A DNA stretch of 64,000 nt, from assembly GCA_050294475.1 (NCBI GenBank), contig JBNKOE010000010.1, positions 124,001 to 188,000 of the forward strand, read 5' to 3'. The position numbers and the translations under genes are program-made. This document shows, piece after piece, positions 8,065 to 17,867 of the stretch. The notes beneath the pieces were generated by a model that did not search any database, was not told where the DNA came from, and saw nothing but the letters and a program-made list of their open reading frames with translations. This DNA is from Thalassobellus sp050294475. Lineage in GTDB: Bacteria; Bacteroidota; Bacteroidia; Flavobacteriales; Flavobacteriaceae. The first letter of the stretch is position 1. Every line of letters starts with the position of its first letter.

Positions 8065-10824
8065 TCAATCTACTTTTTTATCTCCTCTTTTAATATCATA
8101 TTCAACAAAATCTCCTGCATTAACTACAGTCCACTTATCAAAGGTTTTAAAATACTTTTTAATAACTTTATTTACATCTTCAACAGTTAAACTTGTTACT
8201 TTGTCTTCAATAGCTTTATAAAACATCATATCTCTATCGTAATACAAATTATTATTTATTAACGACGACAACTCATTGTCTTTTGCTCTAGAAACATTTT
8301 CTCCTTGAACCCAACTAGTTATTGCTACCTTAAGTTCTTCCTCTGTTATACCATCTTTAATGAAACGCTCAATTTCCTCACTAAATCCTTTTTGAACTTT
8401 TAATGCATTTTCTGGAGCATAAATGGCGTAAACTGTAATAGAGGATTTTTTATTTTCAGAATCCAAATCAACACTAACATAGCCTCCTGCACCATAACTA
8501 ACTCCATCTTTTTGGCGAAGTCTACCTGCTATTCTAGAATTTAAAAAACCTCCTCCAAAAATAGAACTGGCAACTTGAAGTGCCGCATAATCTTCATCTG
8601 CTTGACTAGCTTCAAAAGACATACTTCCAATACTAATAGCATTTTTCTTATCTGGAGTTTTAATTTTTTCATTTACAGGCGTATTTAGGCTAAACTTATC
8701 AGCTACGGGTGTATATGGTAAATTAGTTTTAAAATCAGCAAATTCTTTTTCGAAATAAGCTTTCAAAGCTTCTTCGTCTATATTACCTATTGCTACCAGA
8801 GTTGCGCTGTTAGAAATCCCATAAAAAGTATCATAGTACTCTTGCATTGCTTCAACTGTAACAGCATTTATATCTTCAATATCTTCTTCTATTGTATTTA
8901 CGTGTAAAGGATGTCCTTTTTTATACTTTTGGTTTAACAATCTTATCTTTTTGCTTGCCAAATAATTAGGTTCTGTTTTATTTTTTTCGATACTTGCTAA
9001 TTCCTCTGTTTTAAGCTTTTCAAGCTCTACCTCATCAAACTTAGGATTTTTAAGCATATCTGTCATTAACGCTAAAGTCTCAGTAAGATATTCTTCCGTA
9101 GTACTAATCATAACGTTAACTTTTCCATTTGAACCATTAAAACGAATGGATGATTTTAAAGTACTTAATTTATCTTCAATATCTTGTCTTGAATTATTTT
9201 GAGTCCCTTTATTAAGCATACTTGCCGTATAACTAGCTATTTTTCCCTTATTCATCAAATCATCTACATTTCCATTTCTTAGCATAAAACTTAAATTTAC
9301 CGTTTTTCCTCGGTTATCTTTTTTAATGAATCCATACTCTATTGGTGTTTTTTCTAGTTTACCAGAATGTAATCTATTCTGTATATTTTTATAAGACACA
9401 TCAAAAGCCTCTCCAGCTCCATAACCTTCTTTCCCTTTATAAGACTTTACTAATTCATCTAAACCTTCGGTATGTTCAATTTCTACTCGAATAGGCTTCT
9501 TGCTAGGTATAAAGTACCCAATGGTTCTATTTGTATTTATTAAATAGCGGTTTGCAGCTGCATTAACTTTTTCAACAGTCATACCTTCAACGCGATCTCT
9601 TTGAATAAAAGCTAAACGCCAATCTCCTGCTCCAATAAATTCACTCATATAAGTTCCTAAATAATTAGAGTCTCTTGCAATTTGGTCATATTGCTTTAAT
9701 AAATTTGCCTTTGCCCGTTTTAATTCTTCAGCAGTTACTGGGTTGTTTTTAAAATCATCTAATACATTTAACAGTATACTTTCTGCTTCTTGTAAAGATT
9801 TATCTGAAGGCACATCTACATTAAAATACAAAAAAGAAGGCTCTTTTGTAAATGGAGCGTAAGACCATAATGATGATGCTTTTTTACCATCAATTAATGC
9901 TTTATACAACCTTCCCGAAGGCTGATCTGTTAAAATATTCTCTAAAACTACCATAGCCGCATAATCTTCGTGAGATCCTGCAGGCGTATGATACATGGAT
10001 GAAACAATTTGCAAGTCTCCTACTCTACTCAACGCCACTCTTTTTTCGCCATCTTGAGCAGGCTCTATTGTTGGAATATCTCTTAATGGAGTCTCTGGTT
10101 TTTTAATTCCTGCAAATTTTTTCTCTATAAGTGCCAACATTTTCTCTGTTTCAAACTTCCCAGTAACCATTAAAACAGCATTATCTGGTCTATAATATTT
10201 TTTATAAAAAGCTTGTAAATTATCTATTGGAACACGTTCTATGTCAGACCTATTACCAATAGTCGATTTACCATAATTATGCCATAAAAAACCAGCACTA
10301 ATAACTTTTTGCATGAGCACTCTAGTGGGTGAATTTTCGCCACTTTCAAATTCATTTCTAACTACAGAGAATTCAGATTCTAAATCTTTTTTTGCTATAT
10401 ATGAATTTACCATTCTATCAGCTTCTAAATCTAAAGCCCAATCTAAATTTTCGTCATTGGCATTAAACGTTTCAAAATAGTTTGTACGATCATAATAAGT
10501 TGTTCCATTAGGTCTAGCACCATGAGCCGTTAACTCTTTGGGAATATCTGGATGATTTGGGGTTCCTTTAAATACCATATGCTCTAACAAATGAGCCATA
10601 CCTTTTTCGCCGTAACCTTCATGACGTGATCCTACTTTGTAAGTGATATTTACAGTAATAGTCTGTGAAGAATTATCTGGAAACAGTAAAACTTTTAAAC
10701 CATTATCAAGCATATACTCAGTTATACCTTCAACTTTAGCTGTCTGCTTTAATTGTGCTTCTGCAGTAAAACTTACTACGAGGGCTAATAATAAAATTGT
10801 AAAAATTTGATTGATGTTTTTCAT
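8065..10824 (-). CDS. M16 family zinc metallopeptidase, exported
   Basis: Protein of 919 aa with a Sec signal peptide (MKNINQIFTILLLALVVSFTAEAQ). It is built from two pitrilysin/insulinase-like halves. The N-terminal half holds the inverted zinc motif HLLEH (His78, Glu81, His82) and the expected distal Glu near 158 (SVVRNEFE). The C-terminal half lacks the motif and carries the substrate-clamp signature (LRQKDGVSYGAGGYVSVD). The length and the two-half layout are usual for Bacteroidota periplasmic M16B-type peptidases. It probably degrades peptides in the periplasm. It is transcribed alone, divergently from parA. The 295-bp gap between them holds AT-rich sequence with no structure I can name. 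Confidence 0.9.
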   Translation of the reverse strand: MKNINQIFTILLLALVVSFTAEAQLKQTAKVEGITEYMLDNGLKVLLFPDNSSQTITVNITYKVGSRHEGYGEKGMAHLLEHMVFKGTPNHPDIPKELTAHGARPNGTTYYDRTNYFETFNANDENLDWALDLEADRMVNSYIAKKDLESEFSVVRNEFESGENSPTRVLMQKVISAGFLWHNYGKSTIGNRSDIERVPIDNLQAFYKKYYRPDNAVLMVTGKFETEKMLALIEKKFAGIKKPETPLRDIPTIEPAQDGEKRVALSRVGDLQIVSSMYHTPAGSHEDYAAMVVLENILTDQPSGRLYKALIDGKKASSLWSYAPFTKEPSFLYFNVDVPSDKSLQEAESILLNVLDDFKNNPVTAEELKRAKANLLKQYDQIARDSNYLGTYMSEFIGAGDWRLAFIQRDRVEGMTVEKVNAAANRYLINTNRTIGYFIPSKKPIRVEIEHTEGLDELVKSYKGKEGYGAGEAFDVSYKNIQNRLHSGKLEKTPIEYGFIKKDNRGKTVNLSFMLRNGNVDDLMNKGKIASYTASMLNKGTQNNSRQDIEDKLSTLKSSIRFNGSNGKVNVMISTTEEYLTETLALMTDMLKNPKFDEVELEKLKTEELASIEKNKTEPNYLASKKIRLLNQKYKKGHPLHVNTIEEDIEDINAVTVEAMQEYYDTFYGISNSATLVAIGNIDEEALKAYFEKEFADFKTNLPYTPVADKFSLNTPVNEKIKTPDKKNAISIGSMSFEASQADEDYAALQVASSIFGGGFLNSRIAGRLRQKDGVSYGAGGYVSVDLDSENKKSSITVYAIYAPENALKVQKGFSEEIERFIKDGITEEELKVAITSWVQGENVSRAKDNELSSLINNNLYYDRDMMFYKAIEDKVTSLTVEDVNKVIKKYFKTFDKWTVVNAGDFVEYDIKRGDKKVD

Positions 10825-11119
10825 GTATTTCTATTTATTGATTTTCAATTGTCACATGTAACACCCATAATAGTCATGCTTCTACTTGACTAAATTTATA
10901 TTTATGGATGTTTCATAATATATTATTTCACTAAAAACACTAAATGTAGGAATTTAACATCTAAAAAACAGTTAAAGTAATTATAAATTTAAATTAAGAC
11001 ACTTGTTATTATCTAGATGATTAGTAAATCCTTTTTCTGTTTACCGATTTGTTAACAAGTTCCATTTTTATTCCTCATAAATAATCGTATTTTTACCGTT
11101 AATAAAACCAAATCATTTA

Positions 11120-11884
11120 ATGGGTAAAATCATTGCAATTGCAAACCAAAAAGGAGGTGTTGGAAAAACTACAACATCTATAAACCTTGCAGCTTCACTT
11201 GGCGTTCTAGAAAAAAAAGTATTACTTATTGATGCTGACCCTCAAGCAAATGCGACTTCTGGAATTGGAATAGATGTCGAATCTGTAGAAACAGGAACCT
11301 ACCAGCTTTTAGAACATTCAAGCTCTGCTAAAGATGCTGTTGTAAAAACAGAAACTCCTAACTTAGATATTATTCCAGCACATATTGACTTAGTTGCTAT
11401 TGAAATAGAACTTGTTGATAAAGACGAACGGGAATATATGATGAAAAAGTCGTTAATAGATATAAAGAACGATTATGATTACATAATAATTGATTGCGCA
11501 CCATCTTTAGGACTTTTAACGCTAAACGCTTTAACTGCTGCTGATGCTGTAATAATTCCTATTCAGTGTGAATATTTTGCATTAGAAGGTTTAGGAAAAT
11601 TATTAAATACGATTAAAAGTGTTCAAAAAATTCATAATCCAGAATTAGACATAGAAGGCTTATTACTTACCATGTACGATTCGCGTTTACGATTATCAAA
11701 CCAAGTAGTTGAAGAAGTACAAAAACACTTTAACGATATGGTTTTTCAAACTATTATACAGCGTAACGTACGTTTAAGTGAGGCTCCTAGCTATGGCGAA
11801 AGCATAATTAATTATGATGCTGCTAGTAAAGGAGCTACTAATTACTTAAGTTTGGCAAAAGAAATTATCAATAAAAACATCTAA
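11120..11884 (+). CDS. parA: Chromosome partitioning ATPase ParA/Soj
   Basis: Protein of 254 aa. The deviant Walker A KGGVGKTT lies at residues 11-18, followed by the switch I DADPQANATSG and Walker B IIIDCAPSLGLLTLNAL. There is no N-terminal HTH, so it is the short chromosomal Soj type rather than a plasmid ParA. It binds DNA non-specifically as an ATP dimer and is cycled by ParB to segregate origins. parB follows after 3 bp. A chromosomal parAB pair often lies near the replication origin. I found no obvious 16-bp parS palindrome in the window. Confidence 0.96.
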   Translation: MGKIIAIANQKGGVGKTTTSINLAASLGVLEKKVLLIDADPQANATSGIGIDVESVETGTYQLLEHSSSAKDAVVKTETPNLDIIPAHIDLVAIEIELVDKDEREYMMKKSLIDIKNDYDYIIIDCAPSLGLLTLNALTAADAVIIPIQCEYFALEGLGKLLNTIKSVQKIHNPELDIEGLLLTMYDSRLRLSNQVVEEVQKHFNDMVFQTIIQRNVRLSEAPSYGESIINYDAASKGATNYLSLAKEIINKNI

Positions 11885-11887
11885 ATT

Positions 11888-12808
11888 ATGGCTAAGGCAA
11901 CCAAAAAACAGGCTTTAGGTAGAGGTTTATCGGCTCTTTTAAGCGACCCTAGCAACGACATACAATCTGTTCAAGATAAAAATGCTGATAAAGTTATTGG
12001 TAATATTGTTGAATTAGATATTGATTTTATTGAAGTTAATCCATTTCAACCTCGAACTAATTTTAGTGAAGAATCATTACGAGAACTAGCTTCTTCTATT
12101 AAAGAACTAGGTATTATTCAGCCTATAACCGTTAGAAAACTAGGATTTAACAAATATCAATTAGTTTCTGGAGAGCGTCGTTTTAGAGCGTCTAAATTAT
12201 TAGGCTTAGAAACTATTACTTCTTACGTAAGAATTGCTAATGATCAAGAGTCGTTAGAAATGGCACTCGTTGAAAATATTCAACGCCAAGATTTAGATCC
12301 TATTGAAATTGCCTTATCCTACCAACGTTTAATTGACGAAATTAATTTAACGCAAGAGCAAATGAGTGAGCGTGTTGGAAAAAAACGTTCAACCATTACA
12401 AACTATTTACGGTTATTAAAATTAGATCCTATTATACAAACAGGTATGCGTGATGGCTTTATTTCTATGGGACACGGACGTGCTTTAATAACTATTGAAG
12501 ACCAATCAACACAATTAGATATTTATGAAAAAGTATTATCTAATAAACTATCTGTTAGAGAAACGGAAGTTATGGTTCGTAACTTTAATGATAATGATGA
12601 AGTAAAAGTACCTACAAAGAATAAACCAGAAGACTCAGAAGAAGAACTACCAAAATTCATAAAAAAAGGTATTAGCACATTTTCAGAATACTTTGGTCAT
12701 AAAATTGACGTTAAAGTCTCAAAGAATGGCAAAGGAAAAATAACCATTCCTTTTCATTCAGAAGAAGATTTTAATCGTATTAAAAAATTAGTTCAAGGTG
12801 CCAAATAA
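11888..12808 (+). CDS. parB: Chromosome partitioning protein ParB/Spo0J
   Basis: Protein of 306 aa. It has the N-terminal GRGLSALL tail that stimulates ParA, the CTP-binding ParB box (NPFQPR, ELGIIQPITVR, GERRFRA), and a helix-turn-helix around TQEQMSERVGKKRSTITNYLRLL for parS recognition. The C-terminal dimerisation domain follows an acidic linker (EDSEEELPK). It binds parS and spreads as a CTP clamp. It forms an operon with parA and, through an 11-bp overlap, with the next gene. Confidence 0.96.
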   Translation: MAKATKKQALGRGLSALLSDPSNDIQSVQDKNADKVIGNIVELDIDFIEVNPFQPRTNFSEESLRELASSIKELGIIQPITVRKLGFNKYQLVSGERRFRASKLLGLETITSYVRIANDQESLEMALVENIQRQDLDPIEIALSYQRLIDEINLTQEQMSERVGKKRSTITNYLRLLKLDPIIQTGMRDGFISMGHGRALITIEDQSTQLDIYEKVLSNKLSVRETEVMVRNFNDNDEVKVPTKNKPEDSEEELPKFIKKGISTFSEYFGHKIDVKVSKNGKGKITIPFHSEEDFNRIKKLVQGAK

Positions 12809-13409
12809 ATACTTTATAGCTAGTCTATTCACATTGCTTTTTTGCTTTTCAGTTATTGGACAAGAAAAAGAAACAAAAAAACGAAAACCTAAAAAAGAGA
12901 TTGTAATAGATTCAGTTGTTATTATTAACGAGCCTATAAACCCATTATCTCCTGCAAAAGCAGCTTTTTACTCTGCTGTTTTACCTGGTCTAGGTCAAGC
13001 TTACAACAAACAATATTGGAAAATCCCGCTTGTTTATGCTGCTTTAGGTACCGGAATCTATTTTTACACTAACAACAATAAAGAATACAATAGATATAGA
13101 GATGCTTATAAAAGTAGATTAGCTGGTTTTAAAAACGATGAGTTTTATACGCAAGATGCACAAGGCAATCCTGTTGAAAGAGTTACTACAGAAGGTTTAG
13201 AACGTGCACAAAAATTCTACAGAAAAAACAAAGAAATGTCGCTTTTAGCTATAGTTGGCATTTACGCTTTAAATATTATAGAAGCCAATGTATCGTCGCA
13301 TTTAATGCAATTTAATGTCGATGAAAACTTATCTTTGGCACCACACTATAACATTAATGAGATTGATGCAACAGGCAATCTCGGATTAACTTTAAATTTT
13401 AAATTTTAA
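12798..13409 (+). CDS. DUF5683 family membrane protein
   Basis: Protein of 203 aa starting at GTG inside the end of parB. This start supplies a signal peptide (NKYFIASLFTLLFCFSVIGQ). The DUF5683 core has the motif PLSPAKAAFYSAVLPGLGQ followed by YNKQYWKIPLVYAALG, then a second hydrophobic helix (LLAIVGIYALNIIEANVSSHL). It is a small protein widespread in Bacteroidota next to parB and dapB, of unknown function and probably in the cell envelope. The overlap with parB and 1-bp gap to dapB place it in the same transcript. Confidence 0.85.
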   Translation: MPNKYFIASLFTLLFCFSVIGQEKETKKRKPKKEIVIDSVVIINEPINPLSPAKAAFYSAVLPGLGQAYNKQYWKIPLVYAALGTGIYFYTNNNKEYNRYRDAYKSRLAGFKNDEFYTQDAQGNPVERVTTEGLERAQKFYRKNKEMSLLAIVGIYALNIIEANVSSHLMQFNVDENLSLAPHYNINEIDATGNLGLTLNFKF

Positions 13410-13410
13410 T

Positions 13411-14118
13411 ATGAACATTGCTTTACTAGGATACGGAAGAATGGGACAAACCATAGAACAAATTGCCATCAATCGTGGACATAACATTGTTTTAAAGGTT
13501 GACAAGGACGATAAAGATTATGATATCACAAAAGCCGATGTTGCTATAGATTTTAGTATACCCAATGTTGCTTTTAGTAACATATCAAATTGTTTAAACA
13601 ACAATGTTCCTGTTATTTCTGGAACAACAGGTTGGTTAGAAAATTATGACAATGCTGTTGCTTTATGTAAAGAAAAAAAGGGTGCTTTTATTTATGCTTC
13701 TAATTACAGTTTAGGAGTTAATATATTTTTCGAACTAAACAAAACATTAGCAAAAATGATGAGTACATTGAAACAATACAATGTTTCTATGGAAGAAATT
13801 CATCATACTAAAAAACTTGATGCTCCTAGTGGAACTGCTATTTCTTTAGCTAATGATATTATTGAATATAACACTAACTTTAAAGCTTGGGAATTAGACT
13901 CAACAAAAGAAGAATCTACAATTCCAATTGTAGCTAAACGTATTGAAGACGTTCCTGGAACTCATACCGTTAATTATGAAAGTGAAGTTGATTCAATTAC
14001 TATAGAACATATTGCACACAACAGACAAGGATTTGCTCTTGGCGCTGTAATTGCAGCTGAATGGATTATTGGAAAAACGGGTGTTTTCACCATGAATGAT
14101 GTGTTAAATATTGGTTAA
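13411..14118 (+). CDS. dapB: 4-hydroxy-tetrahydrodipicolinate reductase
   Basis: Protein of 235 aa. The NAD(P)-binding GYGRMG lies at 7-12, the substrate and catalytic segment EIHHTKKLDAPSGTA at 129-143 (His131/His132 and Lys135 region), and HNRQGFALGA near the C terminus. It reduces HTPA to tetrahydrodipicolinate in the diaminopimelate/lysine pathway in the cytoplasm. It is slightly shorter than the E. coli enzyme (273 aa), as is usual in Bacteroidota. lepB follows after 65 bp. Confidence 0.95.
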   Translation: MNIALLGYGRMGQTIEQIAINRGHNIVLKVDKDDKDYDITKADVAIDFSIPNVAFSNISNCLNNNVPVISGTTGWLENYDNAVALCKEKKGAFIYASNYSLGVNIFFELNKTLAKMMSTLKQYNVSMEEIHHTKKLDAPSGTAISLANDIIEYNTNFKAWELDSTKEESTIPIVAKRIEDVPGTHTVNYESEVDSITIEHIAHNRQGFALGAVIAAEWIIGKTGVFTMNDVLNIG

Positions 14119-14183
14119 TACTTATAAATATGTGTAACAACATATCTTAGTACAGCTACTAACAAAAAATTAAAATTACGATT

Positions 14184-15758
14184 ATGACTTTAATGCAATG
14201 GTTTATTTTTATCCTGATTATTCAAGTAATTCATGGCTTAGGAACTTGGAAATTATATATTAAAGCAGGTAGACAAGCTTGGGAAGCTTTTATTCCTGTT
14301 TACAATGGTGTAATATTAATGAAAATAATAAATCGCCCTTGGTGGTGGATTATTCTTTTATTTTTACCTATTGTAAACCTCATTATGTTTATAGTCGTAT
14401 GGGTAGAAACTGCTAGAAGTTTTGGCAAAAATCAACCTCTAGACACGTTTTTAGCTATTATAACACTAGGGTTTTACAACTACTATTTAAATTATTTCAC
14501 CAATGTAAAACACATAAAAGATAGAAGTATTAATCCGAAATCTAGTTCTGGTGAATGGACAAGTTCCATCTTGTTTGCCATTGTAGCAGCCACAATTGTA
14601 CATACTTATTTTATTCAACCATTTACCATTCCTTCTTCTTCATTAGAAAAATCGTTATTAGTAGGCGATTTTCTATTTGTAAGCAAGTTCCATTATGGTG
14701 CCAGAATACCTATGACAACTGTTGGAGCGCCTATGGTACATGATACGATACCTGTTTTAAAAACTAAATCATATTTATTTGATGATCATAAAGGAAGTCA
14801 TTCTTGGATTAATAAACTTCAGCTTCCTTATTTAAGATTACCAGGATTTGAAAAAATTGAACGCAACGATATTGTAGTATTCAATCAACCAGCAGACACC
14901 CTGTTGGATATGAATGACTTTCACCCAGATAGAAACTATTACAAACCTATTGATAAGAAAACAAACCTAGTAAAACGTTGTGTTGCCATTGCTGGAGATT
15001 CGTTAGAAGTTCGAGATGGTTTTGTTTACATTAATGGAAAGAAAAATGAGCTACCAGACAGAGCTCATTTACAGTTTAGCTATTATGTACAACCTAAAAC
15101 AAATCAATTTAATCCCATATACCTAAAAGATCGTTATGATATAACTGATGGTTTTGGAATAATAAATAATAAAAACACTTATTATTTTTCTGCTATTTCA
15201 GATGAAGCTCTAGCTAAATTTAAAAATCATCCTAACGTAAAAAGTATTACTCCTAATATAAAAGAAAAAGGAGTAAGAGACCCTAATATCTTTCCTCATG
15301 ACCCTAATTATAATTGGAACGTAGACTTTTTTGGACCTTTATATATACCCGAAGCTGGTAAAACAATTGATATAAACCTAGATGTATTACCACTTTACAA
15401 ACGTGCTATTACAGAGTATGAAGGAAACACGTTAAAAGTAAAAGGAAATCAAATTTTTATTAATGACAAATTAGCAACCACCTATACTTTTAAACAAAAT
15501 TACTACTGGATGATGGGTGATAACCGCCATAACTCTATTGACGCAAGAGCTTGGGGATTTGTGCCTTTTGATCATGTAGTTGGTAAACCTGTATTTATTT
15601 GGATGAGTTGGGATGGTAAACATCCTCGTTGGGAACGTTTCTTTACAACCGTTAGTGGTTCAGGAAAAGCAACATCCTATTTAATTCCGTTTATAGTTTT
15701 ACTTTTTGGTTTTATTGGTTTTAATAAATGGCGAGCACGCAAAAAGGCTAAAAGCTAA
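14184..15758 (+). CDS. lepB: Signal peptidase I, long Bacteroidota form
   Basis: Protein of 524 aa. Residues 1-100 form a DUF5684-like membrane domain with three hydrophobic helices (WFIFILIIQVIHGLG, WWWIILLFLPIVNLIMFIVVW), then a further helix at about 128-146 before the catalytic core. Catalytic Ser153 lies in TIPSSSLEKSL, catalytic Lys264 in LVKRCVAIAGDS, and box E in MMGDNRHNSIDARAWGFV. A large insertion of about 150 residues separates boxes D and E. A C-terminal membrane helix (SYLIPFIVLLFGFIGF) ends the protein. It removes signal peptides from exported proteins. The Ser box differs from the usual SGSMxPTL. Confidence 0.93.
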   Translation: MTLMQWFIFILIIQVIHGLGTWKLYIKAGRQAWEAFIPVYNGVILMKIINRPWWWIILLFLPIVNLIMFIVVWVETARSFGKNQPLDTFLAIITLGFYNYYLNYFTNVKHIKDRSINPKSSSGEWTSSILFAIVAATIVHTYFIQPFTIPSSSLEKSLLVGDFLFVSKFHYGARIPMTTVGAPMVHDTIPVLKTKSYLFDDHKGSHSWINKLQLPYLRLPGFEKIERNDIVVFNQPADTLLDMNDFHPDRNYYKPIDKKTNLVKRCVAIAGDSLEVRDGFVYINGKKNELPDRAHLQFSYYVQPKTNQFNPIYLKDRYDITDGFGIINNKNTYYFSAISDEALAKFKNHPNVKSITPNIKEKGVRDPNIFPHDPNYNWNVDFFGPLYIPEAGKTIDINLDVLPLYKRAITEYEGNTLKVKGNQIFINDKLATTYTFKQNYYWMMGDNRHNSIDARAWGFVPFDHVVGKPVFIWMSWDGKHPRWERFFTTVSGSGKATSYLIPFIVLLFGFIGFNKWRARKKAKS

Positions 15759-15794
15759 TTGAGGAAATTCTTAGTAAGAAATAAGTAACAAGTA

Positions 15795-16418
15795 ATGAAC
15801 ATAGTAATTCATCCAACTTACTTCCCTAATATTGCACATTTTGTTGCTATGGCAAAAGCAAAAGAAGTGAAACTAGAGTTTGATGATAATTTTTTAAAGC
15901 AAACCTACAGAAACCGAACTTATATTTACGGATCTAACGGAAAACTTGCTTTAAATATACCTGTTATTCATACTCAAAAAAAACGCCAAAAGTATCGTGA
16001 TGTAAAAATTTTTAATGAAGAAAAATGGCAAAGTCTGCATTGGAAATCATTACTTTCAGCTTACAGAACATCTCCTTTTTTTGAATATTATGAAGATGAA
16101 CTTAAACACTTATTTGAATTAAAAGCTGATTATATTTTAGACTTTAATTTAAAATGTTTTGAAGTTATTTGTGATTGTTTACAACTAGAACTTAATACAT
16201 CAAAAACAGAAACTTACGAATCTACTTTAAAAGATTTTTCAGATTTCAGATATTTAGTAAACGCTAAAAAAGAACAATCTTTTTCTTTTGATACTTACAC
16301 ACAAGTCTTTATAAACAAACATGGTTTTATTCCTAACTTAAGTATTTTAGATTTACTATTTAACGAAGGTCCTAATGCATTAAATTACTTAGAATCTCAA
16401 ACCTTAACACCTCAATAA
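15795..16418 (+). CDS. WbqC family protein
   Basis: Protein of 207 aa that matches the WbqC-like family: start HPTYFPNIAHF, then RNRTYIYGSNGKLALNIPV, the segment KYRDVKIFNEEKWQSLHWKSLLSAYRTSPFFEYYED, and a helical C terminus. Members occur in O-antigen clusters and, in Bacteroidota, as single genes after lepB. The reaction is not known to me. It overlaps the next gene by one base (TAATG). Confidence 0.85.
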   Translation: MNIVIHPTYFPNIAHFVAMAKAKEVKLEFDDNFLKQTYRNRTYIYGSNGKLALNIPVIHTQKKRQKYRDVKIFNEEKWQSLHWKSLLSAYRTSPFFEYYEDELKHLFELKADYILDFNLKCFEVICDCLQLELNTSKTETYESTLKDFSDFRYLVNAKKEQSFSFDTYTQVFINKHGFIPNLSILDLLFNEGPNALNYLESQTLTPQ

Positions 16419-16726
16419 TGCTACAAACCTTTACGCATTACGGATGTCATATTTTTATTCCATTACTAGTTGCTATAATATTCTATAAAAAAACATGGAA
16501 AGCCGCTTTTCTAATTATGCTTGCTGGTATGTTAATAGATTTAGATCATCTACTAGCAAATCCAATTTTCGACCCGAATAGATGCAGTATTGGATTTCAC
16601 CCACTTCACTCCTACTTTGCTATCACCTTTTATATATTTCTTTTAATTCCTAAAAAATCCAGATTAGTAGCTTTAGGTTTAGTGATACATATTATTTCAG
16701 ATTTCGTGGATTGCTCGTTTATGTAA
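16418..16726 (+). CDS. DUF6122 family membrane protein
   Basis: Protein of 102 aa with three membrane segments and conserved polar residues within them (MLIDLDHLLANPIFDPNRCSIGFHPLHS, IHIISDFVDCSF). The D-L-D-H and H-P-L-H pattern resembles small metal-dependent membrane hydrolases of the YdjM type, but this is only a resemblance. It is the last gene of the par-lep operon. The 79 bp to the convergent EEP gene contain a weak ATTCCT/AGGAAT inverted pair at best. Confidence 0.75.
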   Translation: MLQTFTHYGCHIFIPLLVAIIFYKKTWKAAFLIMLAGMLIDLDHLLANPIFDPNRCSIGFHPLHSYFAITFYIFLLIPKKSRLVALGLVIHIISDFVDCSFM

Positions 16727-16805
16727 CGTTTAATTATTTATACCATGTAAATGTTTGCAGTAAAATTCCTTCCCTATAACTATCGAGATTCTCAGGAATA
16801 ACAAA

Positions 16806-17831
16806 CTATTTGTCTAAACTTAAAGTAGACATGATAGGATAATGATCGGAATAATGCGCTTCATAAGTATTAAAACCATTTACAGCAAAAGCGTCATCTG
16901 CAAAAATAAAATCGATTCTTAAGGGAAAAAATTTAAAAGCATAGGTGCGACCAAAACCAGTACCAGCTTTTTGAAACGTATCATTTAAATCACCTTTAAC
17001 TTTTCTATATACATAAGAAAACGCAGTATTATTAAAATCGCCACAAATAACCATTTTATATTTACATTGTTTTTTATGCATTAAAAATAATTCAGTTTGA
17101 AACTGTTGCATTTTAAAAGTTTTTTCGATTCGCTTTATAAGGCGATCAGAATCTTCTTTTTTAAGACTTTCTACATTAGTATCTATACGCAATGATTCTA
17201 AATGAATATTATAAAACCGAATAGTATCACTTCCTTTTACAACATCGGCAAAAATAGCATTATTGGCAGTGTTAGGAAACTCTACAGAACCTGAATTAAT
17301 TATAGGAAACTGAGAAAAAATAGCCTGTCCGTACTTTACTTTTTTACCTGAAAGTTTTTCAAACTTATACTTAAAAAACGAAAAATCTATATTTTTATGT
17401 GGATGGTATTCTTGAATACTTAAAACATCTGGCGCTTCATTTTTAATAAAATTTTCAATTTTAGTTTCAATACCTTTTTCGGGAATCCAATCGTATAAAT
17501 TAAAAAGTCTCACATTATAATTCATGACTTTTATATTCTCTGCATTTTTAACTTTTTTAGAAGATGAAAATTTATATAAGGAACCAAAAGACAAAAACCC
17601 TATTAGCAAAACCACAAAAGACATCATAAATTGCTTTTTTAGTTTTACTAACCAATAGATAAAAAACAGTATATTGATTATACCAACAAAAGAAACCCCT
17701 AAATTAAGAACAGATAAAACGGAAAATGTTTTAGGAGGCAAAAACGGCAAAACATAAGAAAACAATAACAAAGCTGCAAAAACAACATTGATGAAATAAA
17801 TTATTTTATCAATAAAACGCAACTGCTTCAT
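16806..17831 (-). CDS. Endonuclease/exonuclease/phosphatase family membrane protein
   Basis: Protein of 341 aa. The first 90 residues hold three membrane segments (IIYFINVVFAALLLFSYVLPFLP, INILFFIYWLV, MMSFVVLLIGFLSFGSLY). The EEP fold follows with its metal and catalytic motifs: MNYNVRLFN, SIQEYH (metal Glu), ICGDFNNTAFSYVY, RIDFIFAD and YSDHYPIMSTL. The catalytic part probably faces the periplasm. The substrate (nucleic acid, phospholipid or other phosphodiester) cannot be read. It is 36 bp downstream of the rhomboid pair on the same strand. Confidence 0.88.
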   Translation of the reverse strand: MKQLRFIDKIIYFINVVFAALLLFSYVLPFLPPKTFSVLSVLNLGVSFVGIINILFFIYWLVKLKKQFMMSFVVLLIGFLSFGSLYKFSSSKKVKNAENIKVMNYNVRLFNLYDWIPEKGIETKIENFIKNEAPDVLSIQEYHPHKNIDFSFFKYKFEKLSGKKVKYGQAIFSQFPIINSGSVEFPNTANNAIFADVVKGSDTIRFYNIHLESLRIDTNVESLKKEDSDRLIKRIEKTFKMQQFQTELFLMHKKQCKYKMVICGDFNNTAFSYVYRKVKGDLNDTFQKAGTGFGRTYAFKFFPLRIDFIFADDAFAVNGFNTYEAHYSDHYPIMSTLSLDK

Positions 17832-17867
17832 CTCTTCAAGCTTATTAGTTTACAGCTTATCATCGTA

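Noticed and set aside
7934..8071. Insertion sequence or MITE
   Set aside because: No transposase and no target-site duplication are visible, and the outer arm is part of the peptidase coding end. I keep it as a terminator with an unusual stem.
10825..12808. parS site near parAB
   Set aside because: I looked for a 16-bp palindrome of the TGTTTCACGTGAAACA type and saw none in or around the genes. It may lie outside the window.
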